This document shows, one piece after another, positions 8,373 through 20,240 of a stretch of 60,587 nt of DNA; within the stretch, counting starts at the first letter, position 1, and each line of letters opens with the position of its first letter. Origin of the DNA: Rhodospirillales bacterium. GTDB taxonomy: Bacteria; Pseudomonadota; Alphaproteobacteria; Reyranellales; Reyranellaceae. Under the pieces are notes generated by a model. It was given only the letters and a program-made list of their open reading frames with translations, did no database searches and was not told the origin of the DNA. Position numbers and translations under genes: made by a program. The stretch is from positions 40,001 to 100,587 of the forward strand of contig WHTW01000006.1 of the NCBI GenBank assembly GCA_009377525.1. Direction: 5' to 3'.

Positions 8373-8879
8373 CTACTTGGCCTTCCTGAGCTCGACTTCG
8401 CCGATGCCGGCGGCGACGTTCAGGCCGACGCTGCCTTCGACGCTGACCGGCTGCAATGTGACCTGGCCGCTGCCGCCGCCCAACAGGACATTGGCACCGG
8501 CGCCCACGCCGACAGTGGCCGACGCGGTCGCCCCGACATAGTTGCCGGCAAGCGAACCAGGCCCGATGTTGCCGGGCGCGAAGACCAGCCAGACCATCTG
8601 GGCTTCCTTGGTGAAGCCGAGATCGATGCCGTACTTCTTGATGCTGCCCGTATAGCGCTCGCCGATGCCGTCGGTCCGGGTGAACAGGCAGCTCAGCTCC
8701 TTGGACGAGCCGAACACGAAGCCCACACCGCCGGCGACATTGCAGGTCAACGAGCCGACATTGGCGCCGGATCGCCCGGCCGCCTGCGGCGTGCCGGGCG
8801 TTGCCGGGGTCTGGGCATGGGCCGCAATTCCAAGGATCAGCGACGCAACGCTTGCCGCCGTCAATATCGATCGCAGCAT
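8373..8879 (-). CDS. DUF992 family exported protein
   Basis: 168 residues with a clear Sec signal peptide (MLRSILTAASVASLILGIAA then HAQ). The mature part matches the alphaproteobacterial DUF992 pattern: GSLTCNVAGGVGFVFGSSKE, CLFTR, ERYTGSIKKYGIDLGFT and MVWLVFAP, ending in Gly/Ala-rich strands. Two conserved cysteines (in LTCNVAG and LSCLFTR) probably form a disulfide. Function unknown; periplasmic. The start at 8879 is supported by an AAGGAGAT ribosome site seven bases upstream. It stands alone; no partner is evident. Confidence 0.85.
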   Translation of the reverse strand: MLRSILTAASVASLILGIAAHAQTPATPGTPQAAGRSGANVGSLTCNVAGGVGFVFGSSKELSCLFTRTDGIGERYTGSIKKYGIDLGFTKEAQMVWLVFAPGNIGPGSLAGNYVGATASATVGVGAGANVLLGGGSGQVTLQPVSVEGSVGLNVAAGIGEVELRKAK

Positions 8880-9162
8880 GGACAAATCTCCTTGTATGGC
8901 TGAACGCTCGGGCGATGCGAGCACCTCGCAACAATGCCACCGGAGGCGCAAGGCTGCATGCCGGTCGCACGAACCACCTGTGGGTTACTTTGCGCCAGCC
9001 GGTAAGGTGCCCGTAAGGCGCCGCGACGAGAGTCGTCGGGAAGGACCGGGGAACCCTCTTCTGCCGGTTCGACCGCCCTCCTCCCTGAAGCAACCTGAGG
9101 CGGTCGTGGACGGCGCGGAACCTCGGTCTCGCGCCGTTTGCGTTGCAGGAGGGGCTCGTCGC

Positions 9163-9498
9163 CTAGTTCGACCCTTGACCGCGGGCCTTCAGCACGTAGC
9201 CCATGGCCCGGAACTCCGAGTCCCGGCGAATGCGGTCCGCGACCGCCGGATCGCCGTCGCGATTGGAGACCTCGATCAGCTTGTCGGTTTCGGTGCTGCA
9301 GGCCAGTGCCGCGGCTTGCGCAACCGAGCCTGCGTCGAGGCTCATGGTGCCGTCGGCCGCGGCGTTCTTGGCGAGGCAGGCGTCACGTGCCTTGTACGAA
9401 TCGTCGATCCGCGTCTGCAGCCTGCCGTCGCTGGAGGTGTGATAGGCGCCCGAACAGGCACCGAGCAGCAACACAACCAGAACAAGAGCAATTCGCAT
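9163..9498 (-). CDS. Small lipoprotein, paralogue A
   Basis: 111 residues. Lipoprotein signal VLVVLLLGAC with Cys15 as the lipidated residue. The mature domain has SYKARDACLAKNAAADG, ALACSTETDKLIEVSN and DSEFRAMGYVLKARGQ, with two further cysteines probably bonded. Family not recognised. A second copy of the same length and design is encoded divergently at 9644-9979. Genes of this type may be envelope stress or housekeeping lipoproteins; function cannot be assigned. Confidence 0.8.
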   Translation of the reverse strand: MRIALVLVVLLLGACSGAYHTSSDGRLQTRIDDSYKARDACLAKNAAADGTMSLDAGSVAQAAALACSTETDKLIEVSNRDGDPAVADRIRRDSEFRAMGYVLKARGQGSN

Positions 9499-9643
9499 GA
9501 AAAGAGGCCTCTATCCATGCCGGGCAGGCGCCGGCCAAGCCATTGATACAACGCCGTCATCCGTCCGTCAGCCCGTGACGTACTGTGATCTTGACGGCGT
9601 GGTGCATGTATTGAATTTATGGCCGGGGTAAGCGGGGTGCTGC

Positions 9644-9979
9644 ATGCGAATCGTTCTCGTCCTTGTCGTCTTGTTGCTCGCGGCGTGCGAGGGAAGCTTC
9701 GTGCGGCCGGGCGACCTGGGACGCAAGGTGAATATCGACAAGAGCTACGAGGCGCGCGACGCCTGCCTGTCGAGGAACGCCGCGGCGGACGGCGTCAGCG
9801 CGGAGGATCCGACGATGCTCGCCCATGCCGTGGCGCTGGCCTGCAGTGCTGAAACGGACAAGCTGATTGCCGCCTCGGACCTCAGCGGCGATACCAAGGT
9901 CGCCAGCCAGATCCGTCAGGACAGCGAGTTCAGGGCCCTGGGCTTCGTCATGAAGGCGCGCGGTCAGGCGATCTTCTGA
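9644..9979 (+). CDS. Small lipoprotein, paralogue B
   Basis: 111 residues, same length as the divergent copy at 9163-9498. Lipobox LLAAC with Cys15. The mature part repeats the same landmarks: SYEARDACLSRNAAADG, ALACSAETDKLIAASD and DSEFRALGFVMKARGQ. About half of all residues match by eye, so this is an older inverted duplication, not a recent one. Starts of the two genes are 145 bases apart and share one intergenic region. The tRNA-Sec gene ends only four bases past its stop, on the opposite strand. Confidence 0.8.
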   Translation: MRIVLVLVVLLLAACEGSFVRPGDLGRKVNIDKSYEARDACLSRNAAADGVSAEDPTMLAHAVALACSAETDKLIAASDLSGDTKVASQIRQDSEFRALGFVMKARGQAIF

Positions 9980-9983
9980 GCGC

Positions 9984-10079
9984 TGGCGGAAGAGAGTGGG
10001 AGTCGAACCCACTAAGAACCGGCTAACGGCCCTCTCTGGCTTTGAAGGCCAGCCGCCCCACCGGGAGCGCTTCTCCTCC
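9984..10079 (-). tRNA. selC: tRNA-Sec (anticodon UCA)
   Basis: A 96-base tRNA including an encoded CCA. The acceptor stem has eight pairs (GGAGGAGA with TCTCTTCC, one G-U), longer than the seven of ordinary tRNAs. The D stem is an extended six pairs (CGCTCC with GGGGCG), the anticodon arm is CTGGC-CTTCAAA-GCCAG with anticodon TCA, there is a long variable arm, and the T arm has GTGGG-TTCGACT-CCCAC. These are the hallmarks of bacterial tRNA-Sec. It lies just downstream of selB on the same strand, 35 bases past the selB stop, and probably shares its transcript. Confidence 0.96.
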
Positions 10080-10114
10080 TCCGTCGTCGATCATTCCCCA
10101 GAATGCGGATGCTG

Positions 10115-12034
10115 TCACCTATCGGTGCCGGCGCGCTCTGCGGCGCCTGCAGGCCCGAACTGTTCGAGCTTCTGCGGCACCGTGCGGCGCAAATCGCCGC
10201 GGCGGATCGTGATGCCGTGGCGGTCGAAGAATTCAAGGATCAGGATCGCGACCTTGCGGCCGTTGTCGAGCTTGTCGCGGAACTCGGCGGCGGTGAAGTC
10301 GCGATCGAAGGCATGGGCGATGGCGATCATCTCGGCCACCACGGGCCGCAGGAAATACTGATCGGGCGCCACCTCGACGACCCGGCCGACCTTGGCCAGG
10401 CGCTGCAGCAGCTTGCGCATCTCCGGCTCGGGCACCGAGTAGGCGTTGGCGAAGTCGCGCACGCGCGGCGGCTTGTAGCGCTCGCGGATGAGCTCCGCCG
10501 ATATCTTGCGCCACAGCCCTTCGTCGCGCGCGCCGAGCGTCAGCGAATGGCCGGGCAGGCGCAAAAAGGCGCCGTCGACCATCACCGCCTTCGCCTTGAT
10601 CTCCTGGTCGAGCAGCGCCTTGAACACGGCGGGCGGCCAGCGCTTCTTCAGGGTGAGCCGCAGGCGCTCGGGCTGCAGGCCCGGTGCGTCGGGCTTGGCC
10701 TCGTGATGGGCCTTGAGCGCGTCGACGATATCCTTGCGCGCCGCCGCCAGGGTCTCGGCGAGGAAGCCGAAGCCCTCGAGCTTGGCGCCGCCCGCTGTCT
10801 GCAGGAGCTTGTCGACGTCGACCGGCCGCAGGTTGCGCGCCAGGCCGAATCGGCCGGTCTCGACGAAGCCCGCTTCCAGCCGCAAGAGCTTGGGCAGCAC
10901 TTCTGAATCGGACTCGGCCAGGGCCTCGAGCTCGGCCAGCCGGCGCTCCGAGCGGCGGTTGCGCGGTGGGCCGAAGGGGTCGATCACCGCGGCGCCCGCC
11001 ATCGTGCGAATGGCCGAGGGATCGCGCAGGATGACGCGGTCGCCCGCGAGCGCACCGACCTTCTCCTCGAGCACGAGCTGCGCCAGCGCCGCGTCGCCCG
11101 GCGCGAGCTTGTCGCCCTCGAGCAGGGCCACGCGGCCCATGACGTGGGCCGCGCCGAGATGAACGTGCACGGGAGACCAGTGCTTCATCGGCTGGCCCTC
11201 CGAAGTAAGCAGGCTCAGCCGCACGTCGAGCCGGTCGGTCGGCGCGTGCAGCTCGGGACTGACCACCCAGTCGCCGCGGCGGATGGCGTCCTTCGACAAA
11301 CGAGGACCGGCGAGATTGAGGGCGCAGCGCTCGCCCGCACGGCCGACCTCGGCGGGCCGGTTCTGGGCATGCAGCGAACGCACCCGCGCCTCCAGGCCCG
11401 ACGGCGTCAGCAGCAGGCGGTCGTCGACCTTGATCTCGCCGGCATGGACCGTGCCCGTCACCACGACGCCCGCGCCCGACAGCACGAAGCTGCGGTCGAC
11501 GGCGAGCCGTGCGAAGCCCGTGGTGCCCCTGCTGCTCTCGCCCAGTGCCAGAAGCCTGGTCTTCAGCTCGTCGACGCCGCGTCCGCTCAGGGCCGACACC
11601 GGCACGATCTCCGCGCCCTTGAGCGAGGTCGCGGCGAGCAGCGTCTCGACCTCGGCCATGCGCTCCAGCAACTGGTCGTCGTCGGCGAGGTCGGCCTTGG
11701 TCAGCGCCACGACGCCGCGGTCGAGGCCGAGCAGGTCGATGATCTGCAGATGCTCGACGGTCTGCGGCTTGATGCCCTCGGCGGCCGAGACGATCAGCAG
11801 GGCGGCGTCGATGCCGGTGGCGCCGGCCAGCATGTTGTGCACGAAGCGCTCGTGGCCCGGCACGTCGACGAAGCCGAGCTGCCGGCCGTCGCCCAGGTCG
11901 CTGTAGGCATAGCCGAGATCGATGGTGATGCCGCGCGCCTTCTCCTCCTTGAGGCGGTCGGCATCGACGCCGGTCAGCGCCTTCACCAGCGCCGTCTTGC
12001 CGTGGTCGATATGACCCGCGGTGCCGACGATCAT
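10115..12034 (-). CDS. selB: Selenocysteine-specific elongation factor SelB
   Basis: 639 residues. An EF-Tu-like GTPase with G1 GHIDHGKT (7-14), G3 DVPGH (57-61) and G4 TKAD (112-115), followed by translation-factor beta-barrel domains and a C-terminal run of winged helices that bind the mRNA SECIS hairpin (for example [20 protein letters not shown] and [20 protein letters not shown]). It delivers Sec-tRNA to UGA codons that are followed by a SECIS. Its clients in this window are the fdnG UGA and, if correct, the methyltransferase UGA near 21.15 kb. It sits between selA (with one gene intervening) and selC. Confidence 0.96.
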   Translation of the reverse strand: MIVGTAGHIDHGKTALVKALTGVDADRLKEEKARGITIDLGYAYSDLGDGRQLGFVDVPGHERFVHNMLAGATGIDAALLIVSAAEGIKPQTVEHLQIIDLLGLDRGVVALTKADLADDDQLLERMAEVETLLAATSLKGAEIVPVSALSGRGVDELKTRLLALGESSRGTTGFARLAVDRSFVLSGAGVVVTGTVHAGEIKVDDRLLLTPSGLEARVRSLHAQNRPAEVGRAGERCALNLAGPRLSKDAIRRGDWVVSPELHAPTDRLDVRLSLLTSEGQPMKHWSPVHVHLGAAHVMGRVALLEGDKLAPGDAALAQLVLEEKVGALAGDRVILRDPSAIRTMAGAAVIDPFGPPRNRRSERRLAELEALAESDSEVLPKLLRLEAGFVETGRFGLARNLRPVDVDKLLQTAGGAKLEGFGFLAETLAAARKDIVDALKAHHEAKPDAPGLQPERLRLTLKKRWPPAVFKALLDQEIKAKAVMVDGAFLRLPGHSLTLGARDEGLWRKISAELIRERYKPPRVRDFANAYSVPEPEMRKLLQRLAKVGRVVEVAPDQYFLRPVVAEMIAIAHAFDRDFTAAEFRDKLDNGRKVAILILEFFDRHGITIRRGDLRRTVPQKLEQFGPAGAAERAGTDR

Positions 12035-12044
12035 GGCTCGGCCC

Positions 12045-12738
12045 TCATGACGATGCTCGGGCCAACTTCAGAAAGCCCGCGGCGAGCTCGCCGGCGCCGC
12101 CCGCTTCCGCCTGCTCCAGCCAGTGCAGCGCTTGGCGGCGATCACGCGCCACGCCCTTGCCGGCGAGATAGGCCGCACCCAGCATCGCCTGCGCCTCGGC
12201 ATGGCCGAGCTTGGCGGCGCGCTCCCACCATTCAACCGCCAGCGCCGGATCGCGCGGCACGCCGAGCGCGTTGTGATGAATGTCGCCCAGCCGCGCCATG
12301 GCGCCGGCGCGGCCCTGCGCTGCCGCCTTCTCGGCCCACAGGCGCGCGCCGATATGGTCCTGCGCGCAGCCGCCGCCCAAAAGCTTCATCCAGGACAGCA
12401 TGTCCTGGGCGTCGGCATCGCCCTGCTCGGCCGCCTTTTCGTACCAGCGCGCCGCCGCTTCCTGGTCCTGCTCGACACCCCAGCCTTCGTAGTAGCAGAG
12501 CGCGAGGTTGCGCTGACCGCCGACATCGTCCTGCTCGGCGGCGCGTCGCAGCCAGTCGACCGCCTTGGCCGGATCGCGCTCGACACCGCGGCCTTCGAGA
12601 AAGGCTGCGCCCATGTTGCTCTGCGCCCGTGCATGGCCGTCATGGGCGAGCGGCGCCCACAGATCGAGAGCGACGCCATGATCGCCGGCATTCCAGGCGG
12701 CCAGCGCCTGGGCAAGGCGGCGCTCGGCGCCGGACATC

Positions 12739-12755
<17 letters not shown>
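12045..12755 (-). CDS. Sel1-repeat (TPR-like) protein between selA and selB
   Basis: 236 residues from the outer ATG, or 230 from the ATG at 12737, which lies one base after the selA stop and may be the true start. The whole protein is a tandem array of about five 36-residue Sel1 repeats, each with the A..G...LG.-Y..G.GV-D..KA..W...A pattern ([60 protein letters not shown]). No signal peptide, so probably a cytoplasmic scaffold for protein-protein contact. Its placement inside the sel operon is notable; a role in Sec synthesis is possible but unproven. Confidence 0.85.
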
Positions 12756-14142
<1,387 letters not shown>

Positions 14143-14184
14143 GACGTCTCAGCCGGGCGGTTCGCCCGGCAGCGCAGATTGGCC

Positions 14185-14316
14185 TTATTGGCCGGCGGCG
14201 GCAACGCCCATGCGGACCAGGACCAGCACGGCCGACGATGACAGGCCGATCATCAGCGCCATCCTGGTCGAAGAAAGGCCAGCCCTGTCCTTGAGCAGCG
14301 AAACGATGGTTTGCAT
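14185..14316 (-). CDS. 43-residue membrane micro-protein, Flp-pilin-like
   Basis: Starts MQTIVSLLKDRAGLSSTR and continues with one hydrophobic segment (ALMIGLSSSAVLVLVRMGVA). The basic N-terminal helix followed by a single hydrophobic helix resembles a worn-down Flp/type IVb pilin, although the Gly-Glu cleavage site of that family is missing. A GGGGA ribosome site sits about six bases before the ATG. It lies between fdhE and selA on the same strand. A small membrane subunit associated with the formate dehydrogenase complex is another possibility. Coding status is moderately likely only. Confidence 0.45.
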   Translation of the reverse strand: MQTIVSLLKDRAGLSSTRMALMIGLSSSAVLVLVRMGVAAAGQ

Positions 14317-14478
14317 GAAAGTCCCCAATTCTCTTCCCGACGGCGCCGGCCGGGCGAACCCCTTCGCCCTGCTGACAAGCCCCCTTCCCGGCAACGCCCG
14401 GGACCCCTCCCGTGCGCCGCGCGGGTCTTATATCCAGCCTGCACGTAACGTGCGTTTCCGCAACGCCGGACATTGGTA

Positions 14479-15402
14479 TCAATTGTTTCCGTCGGGCTCG
14501 GCCATGACGCCCAGGACAAACGGGTTGGCCACGCGAGAAAAGCCCTCCTCGCCCACCAGCACGTCGAGGCCCAGCGAGGCGAGGTCGTCGGCCAGCGGCT
14601 CCAGCGTGCGCGCGCTTTCGATATAGAACACCTTCGAATAGCCCTTGCAGGCCTCGCAGCACTCGGCCCTGAGATACGACGTGCCGGCGAACTGGCGGAA
14701 CGAGATCTTGTCGGTGCTGCCGCAATGCACGCAGCGCGTCCTGACGTAGCGCCAGGCCGTGGCGCAGAGCGAGCAGTGCAGATGGCGGTGGCCGAACTTG
14801 GTGCCGCCCGGCGCCACCATGCCGGCGACCGGCGGCGAGCCGCAGGCCGGGCACTGGCCCGAATCGGCCGGATCGAGCTCGGACGCATCGAGGAGGGCGG
14901 CCATGCGCGTCCAGGCAACCTGCAGGGCCGCCGCCACGAACACCATCTCGGCGGCCTGGCCGGGCTTCACGTCGCCGCCCAGAAAGCGGTCGGCCAGCGC
15001 CTCGAGATCGTCGGGCGAGCTCGCAACGAGCGCCGTGCGGGCCCGCAGGGCGGGCTCGGGCAGGGCTGCGACATCGATGCGCTCGAGGATGCGCGCCAGC
15101 GCCACGCGCCAGCTCTCGTCGCGCCTGCATGTGGCGGGATCGAGCGGCGCGCCCGGCGTTGGCCCGGGCAAGGTGCCGGCCGGCAGGCCTGCCAGCGCCT
15201 CATGCTGGGCAGCAACGAGGGCCGCGATCATCTTGAGGAACCCCTCGAGCTCGTGGCCCGATGCGAGCGCCTTCAGCCGCTCCGCTCGCTTGGCGAAGAC
15301 CGTCGGCAGGTCGGGAAGCCTGACCGGGTCGCTCTCAGCGAACGACCCGACTGTGTTGTCGGACGGAATACTCAGGGCTTGCCGACTTCCTGGCGGAACC
15401 AC
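14479..15402 (-). CDS. fdhE: Formate dehydrogenase accessory protein FdhE
   Basis: 307 residues from the GTG at 15402, close to the 309 of E. coli FdhE. The C-terminal half carries the rubredoxin-like metal-binding CxxC pairs: CPACGS, CSLC, CVHCG and CCEAC. FdhE binds the catalytic subunit of Tat-exported formate dehydrogenase and is needed for active enzyme. There is no ATG near the gamma-subunit stop; the GTG overlaps that gene by about 30 bases, and a CTG in a CTGA overlap is an alternative. A much longer upstream extension reads through the gamma gene in another frame and was rejected. Confidence 0.9.
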   Translation of the reverse strand: MVPPGSRQALSIPSDNTVGSFAESDPVRLPDLPTVFAKRAERLKALASGHELEGFLKMIAALVAAQHEALAGLPAGTLPGPTPGAPLDPATCRRDESWRVALARILERIDVAALPEPALRARTALVASSPDDLEALADRFLGGDVKPGQAAEMVFVAAALQVAWTRMAALLDASELDPADSGQCPACGSPPVAGMVAPGGTKFGHRHLHCSLCATAWRYVRTRCVHCGSTDKISFRQFAGTSYLRAECCEACKGYSKVFYIESARTLEPLADDLASLGLDVLVGEEGFSRVANPFVLGVMAEPDGNN

Positions 15403-15998
15403 TTGCGATGGTGCTTCCAGCTCCAACCGCGGGTGACCGAGCCGCGCGTCATGGCGCGCAAGGTGCCCTTGATCCAGATCGCGGCATAGACGTGGACGAT
15501 CCAGATCAGGATGGCGCCGATCGCGCACAGCGCGTGGACGACCGCCGCCAGCCGCTTCTGGTCAATCGTGGTGTAGTCCTCGAAATAGACGTCCCACAGC
15601 ACGATGCCGCTGGCGAACAGCAGCAGGATCAGGATCGACTGGCCCCAGAAGACGAGCTTCTGGCCGGCATTGTACTTGCCGAGCTCGGGCAGCCCTTCCT
15701 CGCGGTCGTTGATCACCGCGCCGAGGTTCTTCATCCACACCGTGTCGTCGCGATTCCACAGGTTGAGCGTGAAGAAGCGGAAGAACAGCCCGAGGAAGCT
15801 GAAGAACAGCACGACGCCGATCCACGGATGGATGGCGCGGGTCATCTGGCCGCCGCCGAACAGGTTGGTGAGGAAGAACAGCGAGGGATGGAACAGCGCC
15901 ATCCCGCTCAACGCCAGCAGGATCAACGATATCGCGGTGATCCAGTGGTTGATGCGGGCGGCCGTGGTGTAGCGCGAGACGACGTTGTTCTCGCTCAT
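15372..15998 (-). CDS. fdnI: Formate dehydrogenase cytochrome b556 gamma subunit
   Basis: 208 residues, four hydrophobic segments (about 18-38, 53-75, 112-134 and 150-172), matching FdnI/FdoI. Histidines for two b hemes are seen in [26 protein letters not shown] and [13 protein letters not shown]. The subunit anchors the alpha-beta dimer on the periplasmic side and passes electrons to quinone. Its start overlaps the beta-subunit stop by ATGA and its end overlaps fdhE, so the four genes are translated as a unit. Confidence 0.93.
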   Translation of the reverse strand: MSENNVVSRYTTAARINHWITAISLILLALSGMALFHPSLFFLTNLFGGGQMTRAIHPWIGVVLFFSFLGLFFRFFTLNLWNRDDTVWMKNLGAVINDREEGLPELGKYNAGQKLVFWGQSILILLLFASGIVLWDVYFEDYTTIDQKRLAAVVHALCAIGAILIWIVHVYAAIWIKGTLRAMTRGSVTRGWSWKHHRKWFRQEVGKP

Positions 15999-16894
15999 GA
16001 GTGTTTACCTCCGGCCAGATCGTCGCCCTTGCGTTGGTCGGCTTCGCTGACCTCGTTGGGGCCCTTGGTGATGTAGTGCAGGAAGCCGAACACACCGGCG
16101 AAGGCGATGGCCGCCAGCGAGATCGGCTTCATGACGCCCTTCCACAACCCGACCATCGGGCTGATCTCGGGATCGTCCGGCAGGCCGGCATAGAGCGACG
16201 GCTTGTCGGCGTGGTGCAGCACGTACATGACGTGCGTGCCGCCGACACCCGGCGGGTCGTACAGGCCGGCATTCTTGAAGCCGCGCGACTTCAGGTCGAC
16301 GACCCGATTCTCGGCGTGGGCGATCATGTCGGCCTTGGAGCCGAAGTAGATCGCCTGGGTCGGGCACGCCTTGGCGCAGGCCGGCGCCTGGCCGACCGCG
16401 ACCCGGTCGGAGCACAGCGTGCACTTGTAGGCCTTGCGGTCGACCTTGGAGATGCGCGGGATGTTGAAGGGGCAGCCCTTCACGCAGTAGCCGCAGCCGA
16501 TGCAGTTCTCCGACACGAAGTCGACGATGCCGTTGGTGTACTGCACGATCGCGCCCGGCGCCGGGCAGGCCGTCAGGCAGCCCGGGTCGTCGCAATGCAT
16601 GCAGCCGTCCTTGCGGATCAGCCATTCGAGATCGTCGCCGTGCTCGTATTCCGTGAAGCGCATCACGGTCCACGAGGCCGGCGTCAGGTCGGTCGGGTTG
16701 TCGTAGGTGCCCTCGAAGTAGCCGATCTCCTGCTTGAGATCGTTCCACTCCAGGCACGCCGCCTGGCAGGCCTTGCAGCCGATGCACTTGGAGACATCAA
16801 TCAGCTTGGCGACCTCGATGGTCGACCGGATTTGCGGCGGCGCCTCGGTCGAGGCGGAGCGGCGGCGGATGTCGAGCGATTGCAATGTAGCCAT
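15995..16894 (-). CDS. fdxH: Formate dehydrogenase iron-sulfur beta subunit
   Basis: 299 residues with four [4Fe-4S] cysteine sets: Cys37/40/43/47, Cys98/101/106/110, Cys131/134/137/141 and Cys158/161/173/177. The C-terminal end has a single membrane helix ([19 protein letters not shown], about residues 256-274), as in FdnH/FdoH, which fixes the subunit to the membrane. It carries electrons from the alpha subunit to the cytochrome b. It starts 15 bases after the alpha stop and overlaps the gamma start. Confidence 0.95.
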   Translation of the reverse strand: MATLQSLDIRRRSASTEAPPQIRSTIEVAKLIDVSKCIGCKACQAACLEWNDLKQEIGYFEGTYDNPTDLTPASWTVMRFTEYEHGDDLEWLIRKDGCMHCDDPGCLTACPAPGAIVQYTNGIVDFVSENCIGCGYCVKGCPFNIPRISKVDRKAYKCTLCSDRVAVGQAPACAKACPTQAIYFGSKADMIAHAENRVVDLKSRGFKNAGLYDPPGVGGTHVMYVLHHADKPSLYAGLPDDPEISPMVGLWKGVMKPISLAAIAFAGVFGFLHYITKGPNEVSEADQRKGDDLAGGKHS

Positions 16895-16909
16895 GGTGCC
16901 CTCCTCCGC

Positions 16910-19900
16910 CTATGCGACCGCCGGCTGAGCCGGTGGCGTGGTTTTCTTCACGTCGACCAGGAACGCCTTGTACTCGGGCGTGTTCACGCTGGCGTCGCCG
17001 ACCGACGGGGTGAGGACGTTCATGGGATGCGCCTTGCGGGCGAAGCCGATGAAGCCGTAGTGGATCGGTAGCCCAAGGACGTCGCACGGCTTGCCGTCGA
17101 CCATGATCGGCCGGATACGCTTGGTGACGCAGGCCTTGGCCTTGATCGCGCCGCGCTGGCTCGAGATCTCCACCCAGTCGCCGTTCTGGATGTCCTTGGC
17201 CTTGGCCAGCCGCTCGCCCATCTCGACGAACAGCTCGGGCTGCAGCACGGCGTTGTCGTGCACGTTCTTGGTCCAGTAGTGGAAGTGCTCGGCCAGCCGA
17301 TAGCTGGTCGCCACGATCGGGAACTTGTCGGGCGTGCCGAACGACTTGGCGTCGGCCGCGAACACCCGCACCACCGGGTTGGTGCTGACCTTGGGGTGCA
17401 GCGGGTTGGCGATGTAGGCGTCCATCGGCTCGTAGTGCTCGGGGAACGGCCCGTCGGGCATGGCCGCGCGCGCGAACAGGCGGGCGGTGCCCTCCTGGTT
17501 CATGATGAACGGGCCGACCGCCTTGTCGGGCGCAACGGTCGGCGCATAGTCGGGCACGTCGCCGCCGGTCCAGCGGCTGCCGTTCCACCAGACGTATTTC
17601 TTGCGTTCGCTCCACGGCTTGCCGCTGGGATCGGCCGAGGCGCGGTTGTAGAGCACCCGACGGTTGGCCGGCCACGAGAAGCCCCACTTGGGATAGATGC
17701 CGAGCCCGGTCGGGTCACTGGCGTCGCGGCGCATCGACATGTTGCCGGCCTCGGTATAGACGCCGGTGTAGATCCAGATGCCGCCCGACGTCTTGCCGTC
17801 GGCCCGCATCAGCGCAAAGCTCGGCAGGAGCTGGCCGGCGCGCAACAACACCTTGCCGGGATCCGCCGGATCCGGCAGGTCTTCCAGCGCGTAGCCGTTC
17901 ATCTCCTTCAGGACTTCCGCCGGATCCGGATGGCGCGGCCGCGTGTAGTTCCACGTCAGCTTGACGATCGGATCGGGGAAGGCGCCGCCGTCCTTGGCGT
18001 AGAGCGCCTTCAGCCGGAGGTGCAGATCGGAGACGATCTCGATGTCGCTCCTGGACTCGCCCGGGCCGTCCGCCGCCTTCCAGTGCCACATGATGACGCG
18101 GCTGGAGTTGGTGGCGCTGCCCTCCTCCTCGGCATAGGCCGACGCCGGCAGCTGGATGATCTCGGTCTGGATCGACTTGGGGTCGACATTGTTGAACTCG
18201 CCGTGGTTCTCCCAGAAGCGGGCGGTCTCGGTCTCGAGCGGATCGATGACGACCATCCACTTGAGCTTGGCGAGACCGGTCATGACCTTGGTCTTGTCCG
18301 GCGAGGCCAACATGATGTTGAGGCCCTGGCAGAACAGGCCGTTCATCTGGCCCGCCGCCATCATGTCGACCATCTTCAGGACGTCGTAGCTGGTGTCGAA
18401 CTTGGGCAGGTAGTCGTAGGCCCAGTCGTTGTCCTTGGTCGCCGCCGTGCCGAACAAGGCCTTCTGCTGGCTGACGAAGAACTTCTCGTAGTTCTGCCAG
18501 TAGCTGGTCTGGCCCGGCCGCAACGGCTTGAAGGCGCGCGGCTTCATGTAGTCGGCGTAGGTCGCCTCGCGGTCGTTGGGCAGCACCAGGTAGCCCGGCG
18601 TCGAGGTCGAGAGCAGCGCCAGGTCGGTGATGCCCTGCACGTTGGAATGGCCGCGCAAGGCGTTCACGCCGCCGCCCGGCATGCCCATGTTGCCGAGCAG
18701 GAGCTGGATCATGGCCATCGAGCGGATGTTCTGGGCGCCGGTCGTGTGCTGCGTCCAGCCCAGCGCATACATCGACGTCATGGTGCGGTCGGGCACCGAC
18801 GTCGTGGCGATCATCTCGCAGATCTGCAGGAACTTCGCCTTGGGCGTCCCGGTGATGCGCTCGACCATCTCGGGCGTGTAGCGCTCGACATGGGCCTTCA
18901 GGAGGTTGATGGCACAGCGCGGGTTCTGCAGCGTCTCGTCGACCTTGGCCATGCCCTGCTCGTCGAGCTCGTAGTCCCAGGTCGAGCGGTCGGCATAGGC
19001 CTTGCGGTCGGCATCGAAGCCGGCGAACAGGCCGTCGTTGAAGGCGAAGCCTTCCTTGACGATGAAGGCGGCGTTGGTGAACGCCTTGACGTACTCCTGG
19101 TGGATCTTGTTGTTGCTGAGCAGGTAGCGCATCACGCCCGCCAGGAACGCGATGTCGGTGCCTGGCCGGATCGGGGCGTAGACGTCGGCCACCGCGGCCG
19201 AGCGCGTGAAGCGCGGATCGACCACGATCAGCTTGGCGCCGTTGTTGGCCTTGGCCTCGGTGACCCACTTGAAGCCGCAGGGGTGTGCCTCGGCGGCGTT
19301 GCCGCCCATGATCAGGACGAGATCAGTGTTCTTGATGTCGTTCCACGAGTTCGTCATCGCACCGCGTCCGAATGTGGGGCCAAGACTGGCCACCGTCGGA
19401 CCGTGTCAAATTCGTGCCTGGTCTTCGAACCCCAGTATCCCGGTCGACCTCACGAACTTGTAGGTGAGATAGCCCGCCTCGTTGCTGAGCGAGGAGCCGC
19501 CGAAGAAGCCCGTGCTCAGCCAGCGATTGACCGTGACGCCATCGCGGTTCTTGGCGATGAAGTTCTTGTCGCGGTCTTCCTTCATCAGCTTGGCGATGCG
19601 TTCCATCGCGAAGTCCCAGCTCACGCGCTCGAACTTGTCGGTGCCCGGCTTGCGATGCATCGGGTACTTCAGGCGATTGGCGCTGTGGATGTAGCCCAGC
19701 GACGCCGCGCCGCGCGCGCACAGCGTGCCGCGGTTCACCGGATGATCGGGATCGCCCTCGACATGGATGATCGAGGACTTGGCGTTCTTCGACTTGTCGC
19801 CCAGCGAGTAGACCAGCACACCGCAGGCGACGGCGCAGTAGGGACACGCATTGCGCGTCTCCGTCGCGCGCTCGAGCTTGAAGGGCCGCACGCCGGCTGC

Positions 19901-19999
19901 GAGCGCATCGCCCGCGCCGACGAAACCGAGGGCACCAACGGATGACGCGGCGAGGCCGGCGGCGCTCACCGTCATGAATTGCCGACGCGTGACGGCCAT
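16910..19999 (-). CDS. fdnG: Formate dehydrogenase alpha subunit, selenocysteine at residue 198
   Basis: Read through the in-frame TGA at 19406-19408 this is 1029 residues, the length of FdnG/FdoG. The start at 19999 (ribosome site GGATGGAG) gives a Tat signal TRRQF at residues 4-8, then a [4Fe-4S] set Cys52/55/59/94. The UGA falls in QARI-U-HGPTVASLGPTFGRG, exactly the Sec motif of E. coli FdnG (Sec196), where selenium binds molybdenum. Downstream are molybdopterin-binding segments such as LIMGGNAAEAHPCGFKW and the C-terminal MGD domain. It oxidises formate in the periplasm. Without Sec insertion only a 197-residue stub would form. Longer upstream starts lack a signal peptide. Confidence 0.97.
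19376..19408 (-). promoter_or_regulatory. UGA Sec codon and bacterial SECIS hairpin of fdnG
   Basis: The TGA is at 19406-19408. The hairpin begins 12 bases past it and can be written GG-U-GGCCA-GUCU-UGGCC-CC: two outer G-C pairs, a bulged U, a five-pair stem and a loop containing GU. A bulged U below a short stem with a GU loop at about +20 is what SelB recognises in E. coli fdhF and fdnG. The same design occurs after the methyltransferase UGA near 21.15 kb. Confidence 0.88.
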
Positions 20000-20240
20000 G
20001 TTTTGTCTCCATCCCTTCGCGACGCTCGTTGTCACTGAGTGACTTGTTCTTGATGCGTCTCGCCTAGTGAAACGCCGCCAAGTGGCTGAATCAATAGAAA
20101 TCGGCTCACGTTCCGGGGATTTGGCGACTACTTCTGGTTGCCTGTCGATACAGTCTTCCAACATGGAACATGAACTGTGTGGCATGCCTGCACGCTATGC
20201 TGGGCGGTGCATGCATTGCAGTCGTGTCGCTGCTGAATTC

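Noticed and set aside
17258..19945. 895-residue open frame on the plus strand opposite fdnG, and similar long antisense frames over the dehydratase (179-1948) and the Kef/epimerase region (40792-43731)
   Set aside because: They are Arg/Ala/Gly/His-rich shadows typical of high-GC coding DNA; the opposite strand encodes clear, conserved proteins with motifs.
19406..20185. A separate 259-residue gene upstream of a separate 827-residue formate dehydrogenase
   Set aside because: The UGA between them falls exactly at the known Sec position of FdnG, is followed by a SECIS, and sel genes are adjacent; it is one selenoprotein gene.
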